From Pseudodonghicola flavimaris (GTDB lineage: Bacteria > Pseudomonadota > Alphaproteobacteria > Rhodobacterales > Rhodobacteraceae), in NCBI RefSeq assembly GCF_030164425.1, contig NZ_JASNJD010000004.1:62001-126000 (forward strand): a stretch of 64,000 nucleotides of DNA, read 5' to 3'. This document shows, piece by piece, positions 27,403 through 35,545 of this stretch. Position 1 is the first letter of the stretch; each line of letters starts with the position of its first letter. A model generated the notes under the pieces. That model ran no database searches and had not been told where the DNA came from. It was given only the letters and a program-made list of their open reading frames with translations. The position numbers and the translations under genes were made by a program.

Positions 27403-27861
27403 ATGTCACTGGACGACACGGATAAACGCATCCTCACCCTGCTGCAGAAGAAGGGGCGCATGTCCAATGCCGACCTGTCGGAGAAGGTGAACCTGTCGCC
27501 CTCGGCCTGTCACCGGCGGGTGCAGCGGCTGGAGGCCGAGGGGTATATCCGCGATTACGTGGCGCTGCTGGACGCCCGCAAGATGGGGGTGCCGACCACG
27601 GTTTTCGTCGAGATCACCCTGCAGGCCCAGGCCGATGAGGTGCTCGATGCCTTCGAACGGGCGGTGGCGCTGATCCCGGCGGTTCTGGAATGCCACCTGA
27701 TGGCGGGTTCGGCCGATTACATCCTGAAGATCGTGGCCGAGGATACCGAGGATTTCGCCCGTATCCACCGCCAGTACCTGTCCCGGTTGCCCGGGGTGGC
27801 GCAGATGCAGTCGAGCTTTGCGCTGCGCACGGTTTTCCGGACCACGGCGCTGCCGGTCTGA
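27403..27861 (+). CDS. Lrp/AsnC family transcriptional regulator
   Basis: 152 residues. The N-terminal HTH (KRILTLLQKKGRMSNADLSEKVNLSPSACHRRVQRLEAEGYI) is followed by the AsnC_trans_reg effector domain. Divergent placement next to ald points to an AldR-type activator responding to alanine; this is inferred from gene order. Confidence 0.92.
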   Translation: MSLDDTDKRILTLLQKKGRMSNADLSEKVNLSPSACHRRVQRLEAEGYIRDYVALLDARKMGVPTTVFVEITLQAQADEVLDAFERAVALIPAVLECHLMAGSADYILKIVAEDTEDFARIHRQYLSRLPGVAQMQSSFALRTVFRTTALPV

Positions 27862-27866
27862 GCGGT

Positions 27867-28199
27867 CTAGTCGTCCCGCGGCGGCGTGGTGCGCGGCTGC
27901 GGGGGGGCGGCGGTTCCGTCGTCGGAAGCCGTGGGCAGATGCGCCAGCGCCCGGGCGATATCGTCGGCGGCGGGGTCCTCGCCCAATTCGCGCAGCATGG
28001 TCAGGCATTCCTCCAGCGCCAGCCGCACGGTGGTTACCTGCAGGCTGGTGGCGCGCGGGCTGAGATTGCCCTCGATCGCCCGGAGCTTGTCCAGCGCGGC
28101 GTTCAGGTGGGTGCAGGCAGGATAAAGGCCCTCCGCCATCATGTGGCGGATCAGTTCCGACAGCGTCTCCTGCAGCCAGGCGTATTTCAGGGACGCCAT
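27867..28199 (-). CDS. Conserved hypothetical protein
   Basis: 110 residues from the ATG at 28199 (MASLKYAWLQETL); ten further codons upstream are open but Pro/Ala-rich. It is predicted largely helical, with a disordered Pro/Thr-rich C-terminus. I do not recognise the family. It ends 5 bp from the convergent Lrp gene. Confidence 0.55.
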   Translation of the reverse strand: MASLKYAWLQETLSELIRHMMAEGLYPACTHLNAALDKLRAIEGNLSPRATSLQVTTVRLALEECLTMLRELGEDPAADDIARALAHLPTASDDGTAAPPQPRTTPPRDD

Positions 28200-28506
28200 T
28201 GGGGGGCCTTCGGGGGCCGCAGGGGCCACATATTCGGGGAATACTCAAACACCATTAGAAACTCGCAATCAAACAGACCGGCGACGTGCCGGTTCGTGCA
28301 GAGTGCCCGAAATACCCTTGTCGCGGCAAGCCTCGGCGTGGGGGCGAAAATCGCCGCAGTGGCGTGTCGAGACGTCCGCGCCCCCTTGTCTTGTCGGCGC
28401 GCGCGGCCCAAGATCCACCCAAGCCGGGGGCTTGGGTGACACCTAAGTTTTACATCGGCGGGATAGCCCGCGCAGAGCAGCGAAGACGTGAAGAAAGGAG
28501 CAGATC
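28200..28506. other. Leader of ppk2 with hairpins
   Basis: No gene is recognised. Two clear hairpins are present: ACCGGC/GCCGGT near 28282-28299, and a perfect 10-bp stem CACCCAAGCC/GGCTTGGGTG with a GGG loop at 28416-28438, followed by ACACCTAAGTTTT. The ppk2 ribosome site (AAAGGAG) is at about 28494-28500. The region could be a structured 5' leader or carry a small RNA; I cannot decide. Confidence 0.4.
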
Positions 28507-29424
28507 TTGACCGAGGATCGTGGAGCCGAGTCGATGGACTGGCTGGAGGCCGAACTGCAGGACACATTCGACGAGGACCTCGAGATCGAGTTCGCCGAGC
28601 CGATGCTGTCGCTGGAGATCCGCAAGATCTACAACGAGGCGCACCCCGATCTGCTGGATCGCAAGGTCTATTTCCGCAATCTGCTGAGGCTGCAGGCCGA
28701 GCTGATCAAGATGCATTATTGGGTGCAGCACACCGGTGCCAAGGTCTGCATCCTGTTCGAAGGGCGCGACGCTGCCGGCAAGGGCGGGGTGATCAAGCGG
28801 ATCACCCAGCGGCTGAACCCGCGGGTCGCCCGTGTCGTGGCGCTGCCGGCCCCGAGCCGCCGGGAACAGAGCCAGTGGTATTTCCAGCGCTACGTGCCGC
28901 ATCTGCCGGCCGCCGGCGAAATCGTTCTGTTCGACCGGTCGTGGTACAACCGCGCCGGGGTGGAACGGGTGATGGGCTTCGCCTCGGACGATCAGGTCGA
29001 ACAGTTCTTCCAGGACGTTCCGGAATTCGAACGCATGCTGGTCCGCTCCGGTATCATCCTGCTGAAATACTGGTTCTCGATCACCGATGAGGAGCAGCAG
29101 TTCCGGTTCCTGATGCGCATCCACGACCCGATGAAACAGTGGAAGCTGTCGCCGATGGATCTGGAAAGCCGGATCCGCTGGGAGGATTACACCAAGGCGA
29201 AGGAAGAGATGTTCGCCCGCACCAATATCGCCGAGGCGCCCTGGTACATCGTCGAAGGCAACGACAAGAAGCGGGAGCGGCTGAACTGCATCGAGCATCT
29301 GCTGACGCAGATCCCCTATGAGGATATTCCGCAGGAGAAGGTGGAGCTGCCCGAGCGGAACTACAATCCCGACTACGAACGTCAGGTGCTGCCGGACGAG
29401 CTCTACGTGCCGAAGATCTACTGA
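28507..29424 (+). CDS. ppk2: Polyphosphate kinase 2
   Basis: 305 residues, one PPK2 domain. Walker A-like FEGRDAAGKGG (84-94), Walker B-like LFDRSWYNRAGVE (141-153, Asp143/Arg144) and the lid region EQSQWYFQRYVPHLP are all present. PPK2 uses polyphosphate to phosphorylate nucleoside mono- or diphosphates. It ends with a 7-bp convergent overlap with the marR gene. Confidence 0.95.
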   Translation: MTEDRGAESMDWLEAELQDTFDEDLEIEFAEPMLSLEIRKIYNEAHPDLLDRKVYFRNLLRLQAELIKMHYWVQHTGAKVCILFEGRDAAGKGGVIKRITQRLNPRVARVVALPAPSRREQSQWYFQRYVPHLPAAGEIVLFDRSWYNRAGVERVMGFASDDQVEQFFQDVPEFERMLVRSGIILLKYWFSITDEEQQFRFLMRIHDPMKQWKLSPMDLESRIRWEDYTKAKEEMFARTNIAEAPWYIVEGNDKKRERLNCIEHLLTQIPYEDIPQEKVELPERNYNPDYERQVLPDELYVPKIY

Positions 29425-29957
29425 TCCCCGGCGCCGGCGGGGCCGTCGTCAAAGGCCCCGTCGATGTTTTCCAGCAGCCGCGCCAGATATCCGGTCAGCG
29501 CGCGCAGTTCGGTTTCCGAAAACCCGCTCAGCAGTCGCTTCTGCCGCTCCAGAGCATGGGCGAGGATGCGGTCGTGCAGCGCGCGGCCGCTGTCGGTCAG
29601 CTGCCAGCTCTTGCGGCGGCTGTCACGGCCCTCGGCGGTCGCGGTCGCCAGCTGGCGCTGTTGCAGCCGGTGCAGGCTGCGGCTGACGGCGGCCTTGTCG
29701 ATGCCGATGGTGCGGGCCGCGTGGCTGACGGTACTGCCGGGCTCGCGGGTCAGCATCACCAGCATCCGCCAGTCCATCGCCCCCAGACCGAACCGGTCCT
29801 GATAATCGCGCGCCGCGGCCCGGGTGAAGCGGTTCGAGGCGAAGGTCAGCAACACTGTGGGCGAACGCCGGAAACTGAGCGTCGCGCGCTCAGGCGTTTC
29901 GTCGCTGCCGTCGGGCAGGATCAGGAACAGGTCGTCGCTCAGGTCGCTGTCGGTCAT
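29418..29957 (-). CDS. MarR family transcriptional regulator
   Basis: 179 residues with the winged-helix MarR core: MDWRMLVMLTREPGSTVSHAARTIGIDKAAVSRSLHRLQQRQL, then wing residues GRDSRRKSWQLTDSGRAL. There is a non-conserved N-terminal extension of about 35 residues. It is divergent from a cytochrome P450 gene, with two perfect-spacing operators between them, so it probably represses both itself and the P450. Confidence 0.92.
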   Translation of the reverse strand: MTDSDLSDDLFLILPDGSDETPERATLSFRRSPTVLLTFASNRFTRAAARDYQDRFGLGAMDWRMLVMLTREPGSTVSHAARTIGIDKAAVSRSLHRLQQRQLATATAEGRDSRRKSWQLTDSGRALHDRILAHALERQKRLLSGFSETELRALTGYLARLLENIDGAFDDGPAGAGDQ

Positions 29958-29978
29958 GCTGTCAGCCTAGGGCTTCGG

Positions 29979-30017
29979 TGTTGACATGACAACATCACCC
30001 GTGTTGCCATGACAACA
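29979..30017. promoter_or_regulatory. Twin palindromic operators between marR and P450 genes
   Basis: Two 16-bp sites, TGTTGACATGACAACA (29979-29994) and TGTTGCCATGACAACA (30002-30017), are near-identical inverted repeats of the form TGTTGnCATGnCAACA, spaced 23 bp centre to centre. The first contains a TTGACA -35-like hexamer. They are the probable binding sites of the divergent MarR protein. Confidence 0.75.
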
Positions 30018-30044
30018 CGGAACGGACGCAGGGAGGAGGCGGCC

Positions 30045-31205
30045 ATGACGCAAGCACAGGTGTATGAAATCGATCCACAGGGATTCTGGAGCGATCCCTA
30101 TCCCGATCTGAAACGCATGCGGGCGCTGGGGCCGGTGGTCCGGGTGCCGCAGCTGGGGGCGACGCTGCTGACCCGGCGGGATGATATCTTCGTAAACGAG
30201 AAGAAGACCGAGATCTTCTCGTCCGATCAGCCGGAGGGGCTGATGACCGTGCTGATGGGCCAGAACATGATGCGCAAGGATGGGGCGGATCACATGGCTG
30301 AACGCCGGGCGATCTTTCCGACGGTATCGCCGAAGACGGTGAAACAGGTCTGGACTGAGCAGTTCTGCACCCATGCCGCGCGGATTCTGGATGATCTCGC
30401 CCCCCGGGGCGGCTGCGACCTGGTTGCCGACTATGCCATGCCGGTGTCGGCCGAGGCGCTGAAATCGATCACCGGGCTGACCAATATGACCGCGCATGAG
30501 ATGAACCGGGTCAGCCAGGGCATGATCGACGGCTGTGCCAACTACGCGGGCGATCCGGCGGTGGAGGCCAATTGCCACGATTGCACCGCCTCGATCGACC
30601 GCCATATCGACGCTATGATCCCGGTGGTAGATGCGGCGCCCGATCAGTCGCTGCTGTCGGTGCAACGGCGCGCCGGCCTGTCGGACAGCCAGACCCGCGC
30701 CAATATAAAACTGGCAATTTCCGGCGGCCAGAACGAACCGCGCGACGCCATCGCGGGGACGGTCTGGGCGCTGTTGACCCATCCCGATCAACTGGCCGAG
30801 GTGCGCGCCGGGCGAATCCCCTGGCTGCAGGCCTTCGAGGAATATGCACGCTGGATATCCCCCATCGGCATGTCGCCGCGCCGGGTTGCCCAGCAGCATG
30901 AGCTTCATGGCATCACGCTGCAGCCGGAGGAGCGGGTGTTCCTGATGTTCGGGTCGGGCAACCGGGACGAGCGCATCTTCGACGATCCCGACCGGTTCGA
31001 TCTGGGCCGCGATATCAGCGCCGCGATCTCCTTCGGGGCGGGGCCGCATTTCTGCGCCGGCGCCTGGGCGTCGAAATCCCTGATCGCGGATGTGGCGCTG
31101 CCGATGTTGTTCGAGCGGATGCCCGATCTCAGGCTGGCCGGGCCGGCGCGGTTCGGTGGCTGGGCCTTTCGCGGTCCGCTGACCATGCCGGTGGCCTGGG
31201 GCTGA
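30045..31205 (+). CDS. Cytochrome P450
   Basis: 386 residues from the ATG at 30045, preceded by GGGAGGAGG. The heme loop is FGAGPHFCAGA (Cys337), ExxR is EYAR (266-269) and the PDRF segment is present. The I-helix reads SGGQNEPRD (226-234): the usual acid-Thr pair for oxygen activation is replaced by Glu-Pro. No ferredoxin or reductase gene is adjacent, so electron partners are elsewhere. Control by the divergent MarR suggests induction by an aromatic or xenobiotic ligand; the substrate is unknown. Confidence 0.92.
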   Translation: MTQAQVYEIDPQGFWSDPYPDLKRMRALGPVVRVPQLGATLLTRRDDIFVNEKKTEIFSSDQPEGLMTVLMGQNMMRKDGADHMAERRAIFPTVSPKTVKQVWTEQFCTHAARILDDLAPRGGCDLVADYAMPVSAEALKSITGLTNMTAHEMNRVSQGMIDGCANYAGDPAVEANCHDCTASIDRHIDAMIPVVDAAPDQSLLSVQRRAGLSDSQTRANIKLAISGGQNEPRDAIAGTVWALLTHPDQLAEVRAGRIPWLQAFEEYARWISPIGMSPRRVAQQHELHGITLQPEERVFLMFGSGNRDERIFDDPDRFDLGRDISAAISFGAGPHFCAGAWASKSLIADVALPMLFERMPDLRLAGPARFGGWAFRGPLTMPVAWG

Positions 31206-31209
31206 AACC

Positions 31210-31638
31210 TTACCCGCGGGCGATCAGGAACCGCTCGAAGGCCGCCAGCGTCACCTCTGAGACGTGGTGTTCCATCCCCTCGGCATCGAGCTCGGCGGTC
31301 TCCGCCGGCACGCCGAGGGCCTCCAGAACAGCGACGACGACCCGGTGGCGGGCGCGCACCCGGTCGGCCAGCGCCAGTCCCGCCTCGGTGAGGAAGACGC
31401 CGCGATAGGGACGGGAGATTGCCAGCCCCTCGCGTTTCAGCCGGGCGACCGCCTTGGTCGCGGTGGGATGGGTGACCCCCATCCGCCGGGCGATATCGGT
31501 GATCCGCGCCTCGCCCATCTCCTCCATCAGGTCGCCGATCATCTCGGCGTAATCTTCCAGCAGGGCCACCGATTGCGCCGCGCGCGCCTGATTGAACCGG
31601 TCGGCGGCGTCGGTCTCGGTCTGGTCGCTCTGCGGCAT
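31210..31638 (-). CDS. mntR: Manganese-responsive regulator MntR (DtxR family)
   Basis: 142 residues from MPQSDQTETD (an upstream start would add 25 unlikely residues). The HTH is EARITDIARRMGVTHPTATKAVARLKREGL, and the metal-site helix EGMEHHVSE matches the dimerisation and metal-binding domain of MntR. It is divergent from mntH, its expected target. It is convergent with the P450 gene with only 4 bp between stops. Confidence 0.9.
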   Translation of the reverse strand: MPQSDQTETDAADRFNQARAAQSVALLEDYAEMIGDLMEEMGEARITDIARRMGVTHPTATKAVARLKREGLAISRPYRGVFLTEAGLALADRVRARHRVVVAVLEALGVPAETAELDAEGMEHHVSEVTLAAFERFLIARG

Positions 31639-31772
31639 CGGCCTGTGCCCTCCCGGCTGCGGCATGCCCGTTCGGGGCAGAGTTGAAAGCGGGGCTACAT
31701 ATTGCAGGTGCATCTACATTTTGCAAACCGGCTTTAAACGGTGTTGTGACGCCGGGGCGATCTCGTTGCCTC

Positions 31773-31801
31773 TTGTCAAAAGTGTAGCCCTGGCTTTATT
31801 T
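31773..31801 (+). promoter_or_regulatory. mntH promoter with candidate MntR operator
   Basis: TTGTCA (31773-31778), a 17-bp spacer and TTATTT (31796-31801) form a plausible promoter. The spacer holds GTGTAGCCCTGGCTTTA, an imperfect palindrome centred on AGCC/GGCT, where a repressor would block polymerase. A related CTACAT...TGCA pair of direct repeats lies at 31695-31706 and 31714-31725, near the mntR start. Confidence 0.5.
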
Positions 31802-31848
31802 GGCCCGAGCCAGGCCGGTTCCGGCCACGCGGAGAAGGACAGATCGAG

Positions 31849-33159
31849 ATGTCAGCAGGTCGCAGAGCCGCCCCTTCCGCCAGCACCGCGCGCACCCAGG
31901 CCGGGATCGCCGAGGTGCTGGAAGGCCGTCGTCGCGGGCCGCGCGCCTTCCTGCTGTTTGCCGGTCCCGCGATCATCGCCTCGGTCGCCTATATGGACCC
32001 GGGCAACTACGCCACCAACATTCAGGCCGGGGCGGGCTATGGCTACGCACTGCTCTGGGTGGTGCTGATGGCCAATCTGATCGCCATGCTGTTTCAGGCA
32101 CTGTCGGCGCGGTTGGGGATCGTCACCGGCAAGAACCTGGCCGAGCTCAGCCGAGACCATTTCCCGCGCCCGGTCATCGGGGTGATGTGGGCGGTCAGCG
32201 AAATCGCTGCCATGGCCACCGATCTGGCCGAATTCCTCGGCGGTGCCATCGGGCTGGCGCTGTTGTTCGACATGCCACTTCTGGCTGGTATGGGGATCAC
32301 CGCCATCGTCACCTATGCGCTGTTGTTGTTCGAGGGCCGCGGATTCCGGCCGATGGAGCTGATCATCGGCGCCTTCGTCGGCACCATCAGCCTGTGCTAT
32401 GTGGTCGAGATCTTTATCGCCCCGATCGCCTGGGGAGAGGCCGGGGCCGGGCTGATCACGCCCGATCTGCCCGATGTCGCGGCGCTGACCATCGCGGTGG
32501 GGATCATCGGCGCCACCGTGATGCCGCATGCGATCTACCTGCATTCCGGCCTGACCCAGCATCGCGCCCAGGTCCGCGACGATCGCGAACGCCGGATGGT
32601 TCTGAGATATTCCAACCTCGAGGTGGTCCTGGCCCTCGCCGCCGCCGGTCTGGTGAACATGGCGATGGTGATGATGGCGGCCAGCGCCTTTCACGCCGGC
32701 CACAGCGAGGTGGCCGAGATCGAGACTGCCTATCACATGCTGACGCCGCTGCTGGGCGGGGCGGCTGCGGCGGTCTTCCTGATCTCGCTGATCGCCTCGG
32801 GCATCTCCAGTTCGGTGGTGGGGACGATGGCGGGGCAGCTGATCATGCAGGGCTTTCTGCGCATCCGGCTGCCGCTCTGGTTCCGGCGGGCGGTGACGAT
32901 GATCCCGGCCTTCGTGGTGGTGGCGGTCGGTGCCAATGCCACCGACGCGCTGGTGATTTCCCAGGTGATTCTGTCGATTGCCCTGCCAGTGCCGATGATC
33001 GCTCTGATCGTCTTCGTATCGCGCAGCGACATCATGGGGCCCTTCCGCATCGGTCGGCTGACCCAGGCGGCGGCGGTGTTGGGGGCGGTGCTGGTGCTGT
33101 CGCTGAACATGGTGCTGCTGGCCCAGGCCTTCGGCCTCGCGGTGCCCGGTCTGGGCTGA
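31849..33159 (+). CDS. mntH: Manganese transporter, Nramp family
   Basis: 436 residues with about eleven membrane helices. TM1 carries the metal-binding DPGNYATN motif (in YMDPGNYATNIQAGAGYGY) and TM6 has the MPHAIYLHSGL motif. It is a proton-coupled Mn2+ (and Fe2+) importer. The divergent mntR supports manganese-dependent repression. Confidence 0.95.
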   Translation: MSAGRRAAPSASTARTQAGIAEVLEGRRRGPRAFLLFAGPAIIASVAYMDPGNYATNIQAGAGYGYALLWVVLMANLIAMLFQALSARLGIVTGKNLAELSRDHFPRPVIGVMWAVSEIAAMATDLAEFLGGAIGLALLFDMPLLAGMGITAIVTYALLLFEGRGFRPMELIIGAFVGTISLCYVVEIFIAPIAWGEAGAGLITPDLPDVAALTIAVGIIGATVMPHAIYLHSGLTQHRAQVRDDRERRMVLRYSNLEVVLALAAAGLVNMAMVMMAASAFHAGHSEVAEIETAYHMLTPLLGGAAAAVFLISLIASGISSSVVGTMAGQLIMQGFLRIRLPLWFRRAVTMIPAFVVVAVGANATDALVISQVILSIALPVPMIALIVFVSRSDIMGPFRIGRLTQAAAVLGAVLVLSLNMVLLAQAFGLAVPGLG

Positions 33160-33175
33160 CCCCCGGAAACGACAA

Positions 33176-33200
33176 ACCCCCGGGGCGGGGCCGCGGGGGT
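33176..33200 (-). terminator. Hairpin between convergent mntH and rpsU
   Basis: A 7-bp stem ACCCCCG/CGGGGGT with a GC-rich loop lies between the two stop codons. Read on the minus strand it is followed by TTTGTCGTTT, so it most likely serves rpsU. Confidence 0.5.
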
Positions 33201-33248
33201 CGTCTGAATAGCGTCATAAGCGCCGGAAAAGGCTGCTTTCGGAAGGGC

Positions 33249-33455
33249 TTAGAGCAGACCTTCGCGCTGAGCTTTTTTGCGTGCCAGCTTGCGGGCACGG
33301 CGGATCGCTTCAGCTTTCTCGCGCGCTTTTTTCTCGGAGGGTTTCTCGAAATGTTGCTTCAGCTTCATTTCACGGAACACGCCTTCGCGCTGCAGCTTCT
33401 TCTTCAGGGCACGGAGCGCCTGATCGACATTGTTGTCGCGAACACTAACCTGCAT
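33249..33455 (-). CDS. rpsU: Small ribosomal subunit protein bS21
   Basis: 68 residues beginning [44 protein letters not shown], the standard alphaproteobacterial bS21, with a basic C-terminal tail rich in Arg, Lys and Ala. It functions on the 30S platform near the anti-Shine-Dalgarno region. An AAAGGTGG ribosome site lies before the ATG. Confidence 0.97.
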   Translation of the reverse strand: MQVSVRDNNVDQALRALKKKLQREGVFREMKLKQHFEKPSEKKAREKAEAIRRARKLARKKAQREGLL

Positions 33456-33571
33456 GTGGTTGTCACCACCTTTCTAGTTTCGAGTTGCAAGGAATTGCAG
33501 GAGGTGGCCGTATAGCAAGCGATGCCTATCTTGTCTAGTGTAGCAGACGACAGGCACAGGAGGTCCGGACC

Positions 33572-34279
33572 ATGCAACAGGACGACACCACTCAAGACAC
33601 CGGCCAACAGGGCGACATCAGGGATCAGCTGCTGGATGCGGCGCTGATGCATGTCGCGTTCGACGGCTGGTCGGAGACGACCTTCAGGGCCGCCGTCGAA
33701 GATGCCGGGATCGATCCGGGGCTGGCGCGGGCGATCTGCCCGCGGGGATCGGTGGATCTGGCGATGGCCTATCACCGGCGCGGCGATTTGGCGATGGCGG
33801 AGCGGCTGAAGATCACCGATCTGACCGGCATGCGCTATCGCGACAAGGTGGCGCTGGCGGTGCGGTTCCGGCTGGAGGCCGCCACCGACAAGGAAGCAGT
33901 GCGCCGCGGCGCCACCCTCTTTGCGTTGCCGCAACATGCTGCCGACGGTGCCAAGCTGATCTGGGGCACCGCCGATGCGATCTGGACGGCGCTCGGGGAT
34001 ACCTCGGAAGACGGCAACTGGTATTCGAAACGCGCCACCCTGTCGGCGGTCTATTCCTCGGTCGTGCTTTACTGGCTGGGGGACGACAGCCCCGAAAGCG
34101 CGGCGACCTGGGCGTTTCTCGACCGCCGGATCGACGATGTGATGCGGGTGGAAAGCTTCAAGCAGCAGGCGCGGCGCAACCCGCTGCTGAAACCTTTCAT
34201 GATCGGTCCCGACTGGCTGGCGAAGCAGATCAAGGCGCCCAAGGCCCGGCCCGAGGATCTGCCCGGCAGCCTCGGCTGA
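33572..34279 (+). CDS. COQ9-family protein (ubiquinone biosynthesis)
   Basis: 235 residues. A TetR-like N-terminal fold (RDQLLDAALMHVAFDGWSETTFRAAVEDAGID) and the COQ9 domain (WYSKRATLSAVYSSVVLYWLGDDSPE, then TWAFLDRRIDDVM) are characteristic of alphaproteobacterial and mitochondrial COQ9, a lipid-binding partner of COQ7 hydroxylase. The promoter lies in the spacer shared with rpsU. Confidence 0.92.
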   Translation: MQQDDTTQDTGQQGDIRDQLLDAALMHVAFDGWSETTFRAAVEDAGIDPGLARAICPRGSVDLAMAYHRRGDLAMAERLKITDLTGMRYRDKVALAVRFRLEAATDKEAVRRGATLFALPQHAADGAKLIWGTADAIWTALGDTSEDGNWYSKRATLSAVYSSVVLYWLGDDSPESAATWAFLDRRIDDVMRVESFKQQARRNPLLKPFMIGPDWLAKQIKAPKARPEDLPGSLG

Positions 34280-34384
34280 GGGCTGCGGGGCGGCGGGGGC
34301 TCGCCTCCGGCGCCGAAGCGGGGTATCCCTGTCGGCAACAGCAATGGGCACGCCCCGCCGCGTGCCCGCGAAGGGAGAGCCCAG

Positions 34385-35368
34385 ATGTCCGAGACCATGC
34401 GCGCCGTCGAGATCACCGAACCCGGCGGCCCCGAGGTTCTGAAACTCACTACCCGTCCGGTGCCGGTGCCGGCGCCGGGGCAGGTGGTGCTGAAGGTCGC
34501 CTATGCCGGCGTCAACCGCCCCGATGCGCTGCAGCGCGCCGGCAGCTACGCGCCACCGCCTACCGCCAGCGATCTGCCCGGGCTCGAGGCCTCGGGCGAG
34601 GTTGTGGCGCTGGGAGAAGGCGTGTCGGACTGGGCGATCGGCGACAAGGTCTGCGCGCTGCTGCCCGGCGGTGGCTATGCCGAATATGTGGCGACACCGG
34701 CGGCGCATTGCCTGCGGGTGCCCGAGGGCATGGGGATGAAAGAGGCCGCCTGCCTGCCCGAGACCTTCTTCACCGTCTGGTCGAATGTCTTCACCCGTGG
34801 CGGGCTGACCGGCGGAGAGCGGTTCCTGGTGCATGGCGGCTCCTCCGGCATCGGCACCACGGCGATCCAGCTGGCCAATGCCTTCGGCGCCCGGGTTTTC
34901 GCCACCGCCGGCTCGGCCGAGAAATGCGCCGCCTGCACCGCGTTGGGGGCAGAACGGGCGATCAATTACCGCGAAGAGGATTTCGTCGAGGTGCTGCGCG
35001 CCGAGGGTGGCGCCGATCTGATCCTCGACATGGTCGGCGGCAGCTATATCCCGCGCAACGTCAAGGCGCTGGCCAATGACGGGCGGCTGGTGCAGATCGC
35101 CTTTCTGACCGGTCCCAAGGCTGAGCTGAACTTCGCCCAGGTGATGGCGCGGCGGCTGACGATCACCGGCTCGACCCTCAGGCCGCAAAGCGATCTGGCC
35201 AAGGCGCGGATCGCCCGCGATCTGGCCGAGGCGGTCTGGCCGCTGCTGGATGCCGGCAAGGTGGCACCGGTGATGGACAGCGAATTCGCCTTCGAGGAGG
35301 CGGCGGCGGCGCATGCGCGGCTGGAAAGCTCCGGCCATATCGGCAAGATCGTCCTCAAGGTCGGCTGA
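34385..35368 (+). CDS. NAD(P)H-quinone oxidoreductase, PIG3-like zinc-independent MDR
   Basis: 327 residues of the medium-chain dehydrogenase/reductase superfamily without structural-zinc cysteines. The GroES-like N-domain begins MRAVEITEPGGPEVLKL, and the NADPH fold has GERFLVHGGSSGIGTTAIQLA. VWSNVFTRGGLTGGE is typical of the TP53I3/PIG3 group of quinone reductases. A paralogous gene of identical length follows at 35546. Confidence 0.9.
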   Translation: MSETMRAVEITEPGGPEVLKLTTRPVPVPAPGQVVLKVAYAGVNRPDALQRAGSYAPPPTASDLPGLEASGEVVALGEGVSDWAIGDKVCALLPGGGYAEYVATPAAHCLRVPEGMGMKEAACLPETFFTVWSNVFTRGGLTGGERFLVHGGSSGIGTTAIQLANAFGARVFATAGSAEKCAACTALGAERAINYREEDFVEVLRAEGGADLILDMVGGSYIPRNVKALANDGRLVQIAFLTGPKAELNFAQVMARRLTITGSTLRPQSDLAKARIARDLAEAVWPLLDAGKVAPVMDSEFAFEEAAAAHARLESSGHIGKIVLKVG

Positions 35369-35375
35369 GCGGCCC

Positions 35376-35425
35376 AATTTCCCGTGACAGGAAATTGCCC
35401 GGAAAATTCGGAATTTTCCGGGCAA
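35376..35425. repeat. Two overlapping inverted repeats between quinone oxidoreductase genes
   Basis: AATTTCC/GGAAATT (35376-35396) overlaps by two bases a perfect 31-nt palindrome at 35395-35425 whose 15-bp arm starts TTGCCCGGAAAATTC around a single G. The two stems compete for the shared TT. They could be a terminator without T-run, a protein-binding site, or a recombination scar. Confidence 0.7.
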
Positions 35426-35545
35426 GCGGCGGATGTGGGGCAGGCGGCCCGGCGCGGGAGTTGCGCCGGGCATGGACAACCGCCCTGATTTGCGCATGAT
35501 CGATTCTCCGCGCCGCAGAAGCGTGGTGGAAGGGGAGATCGCGTC

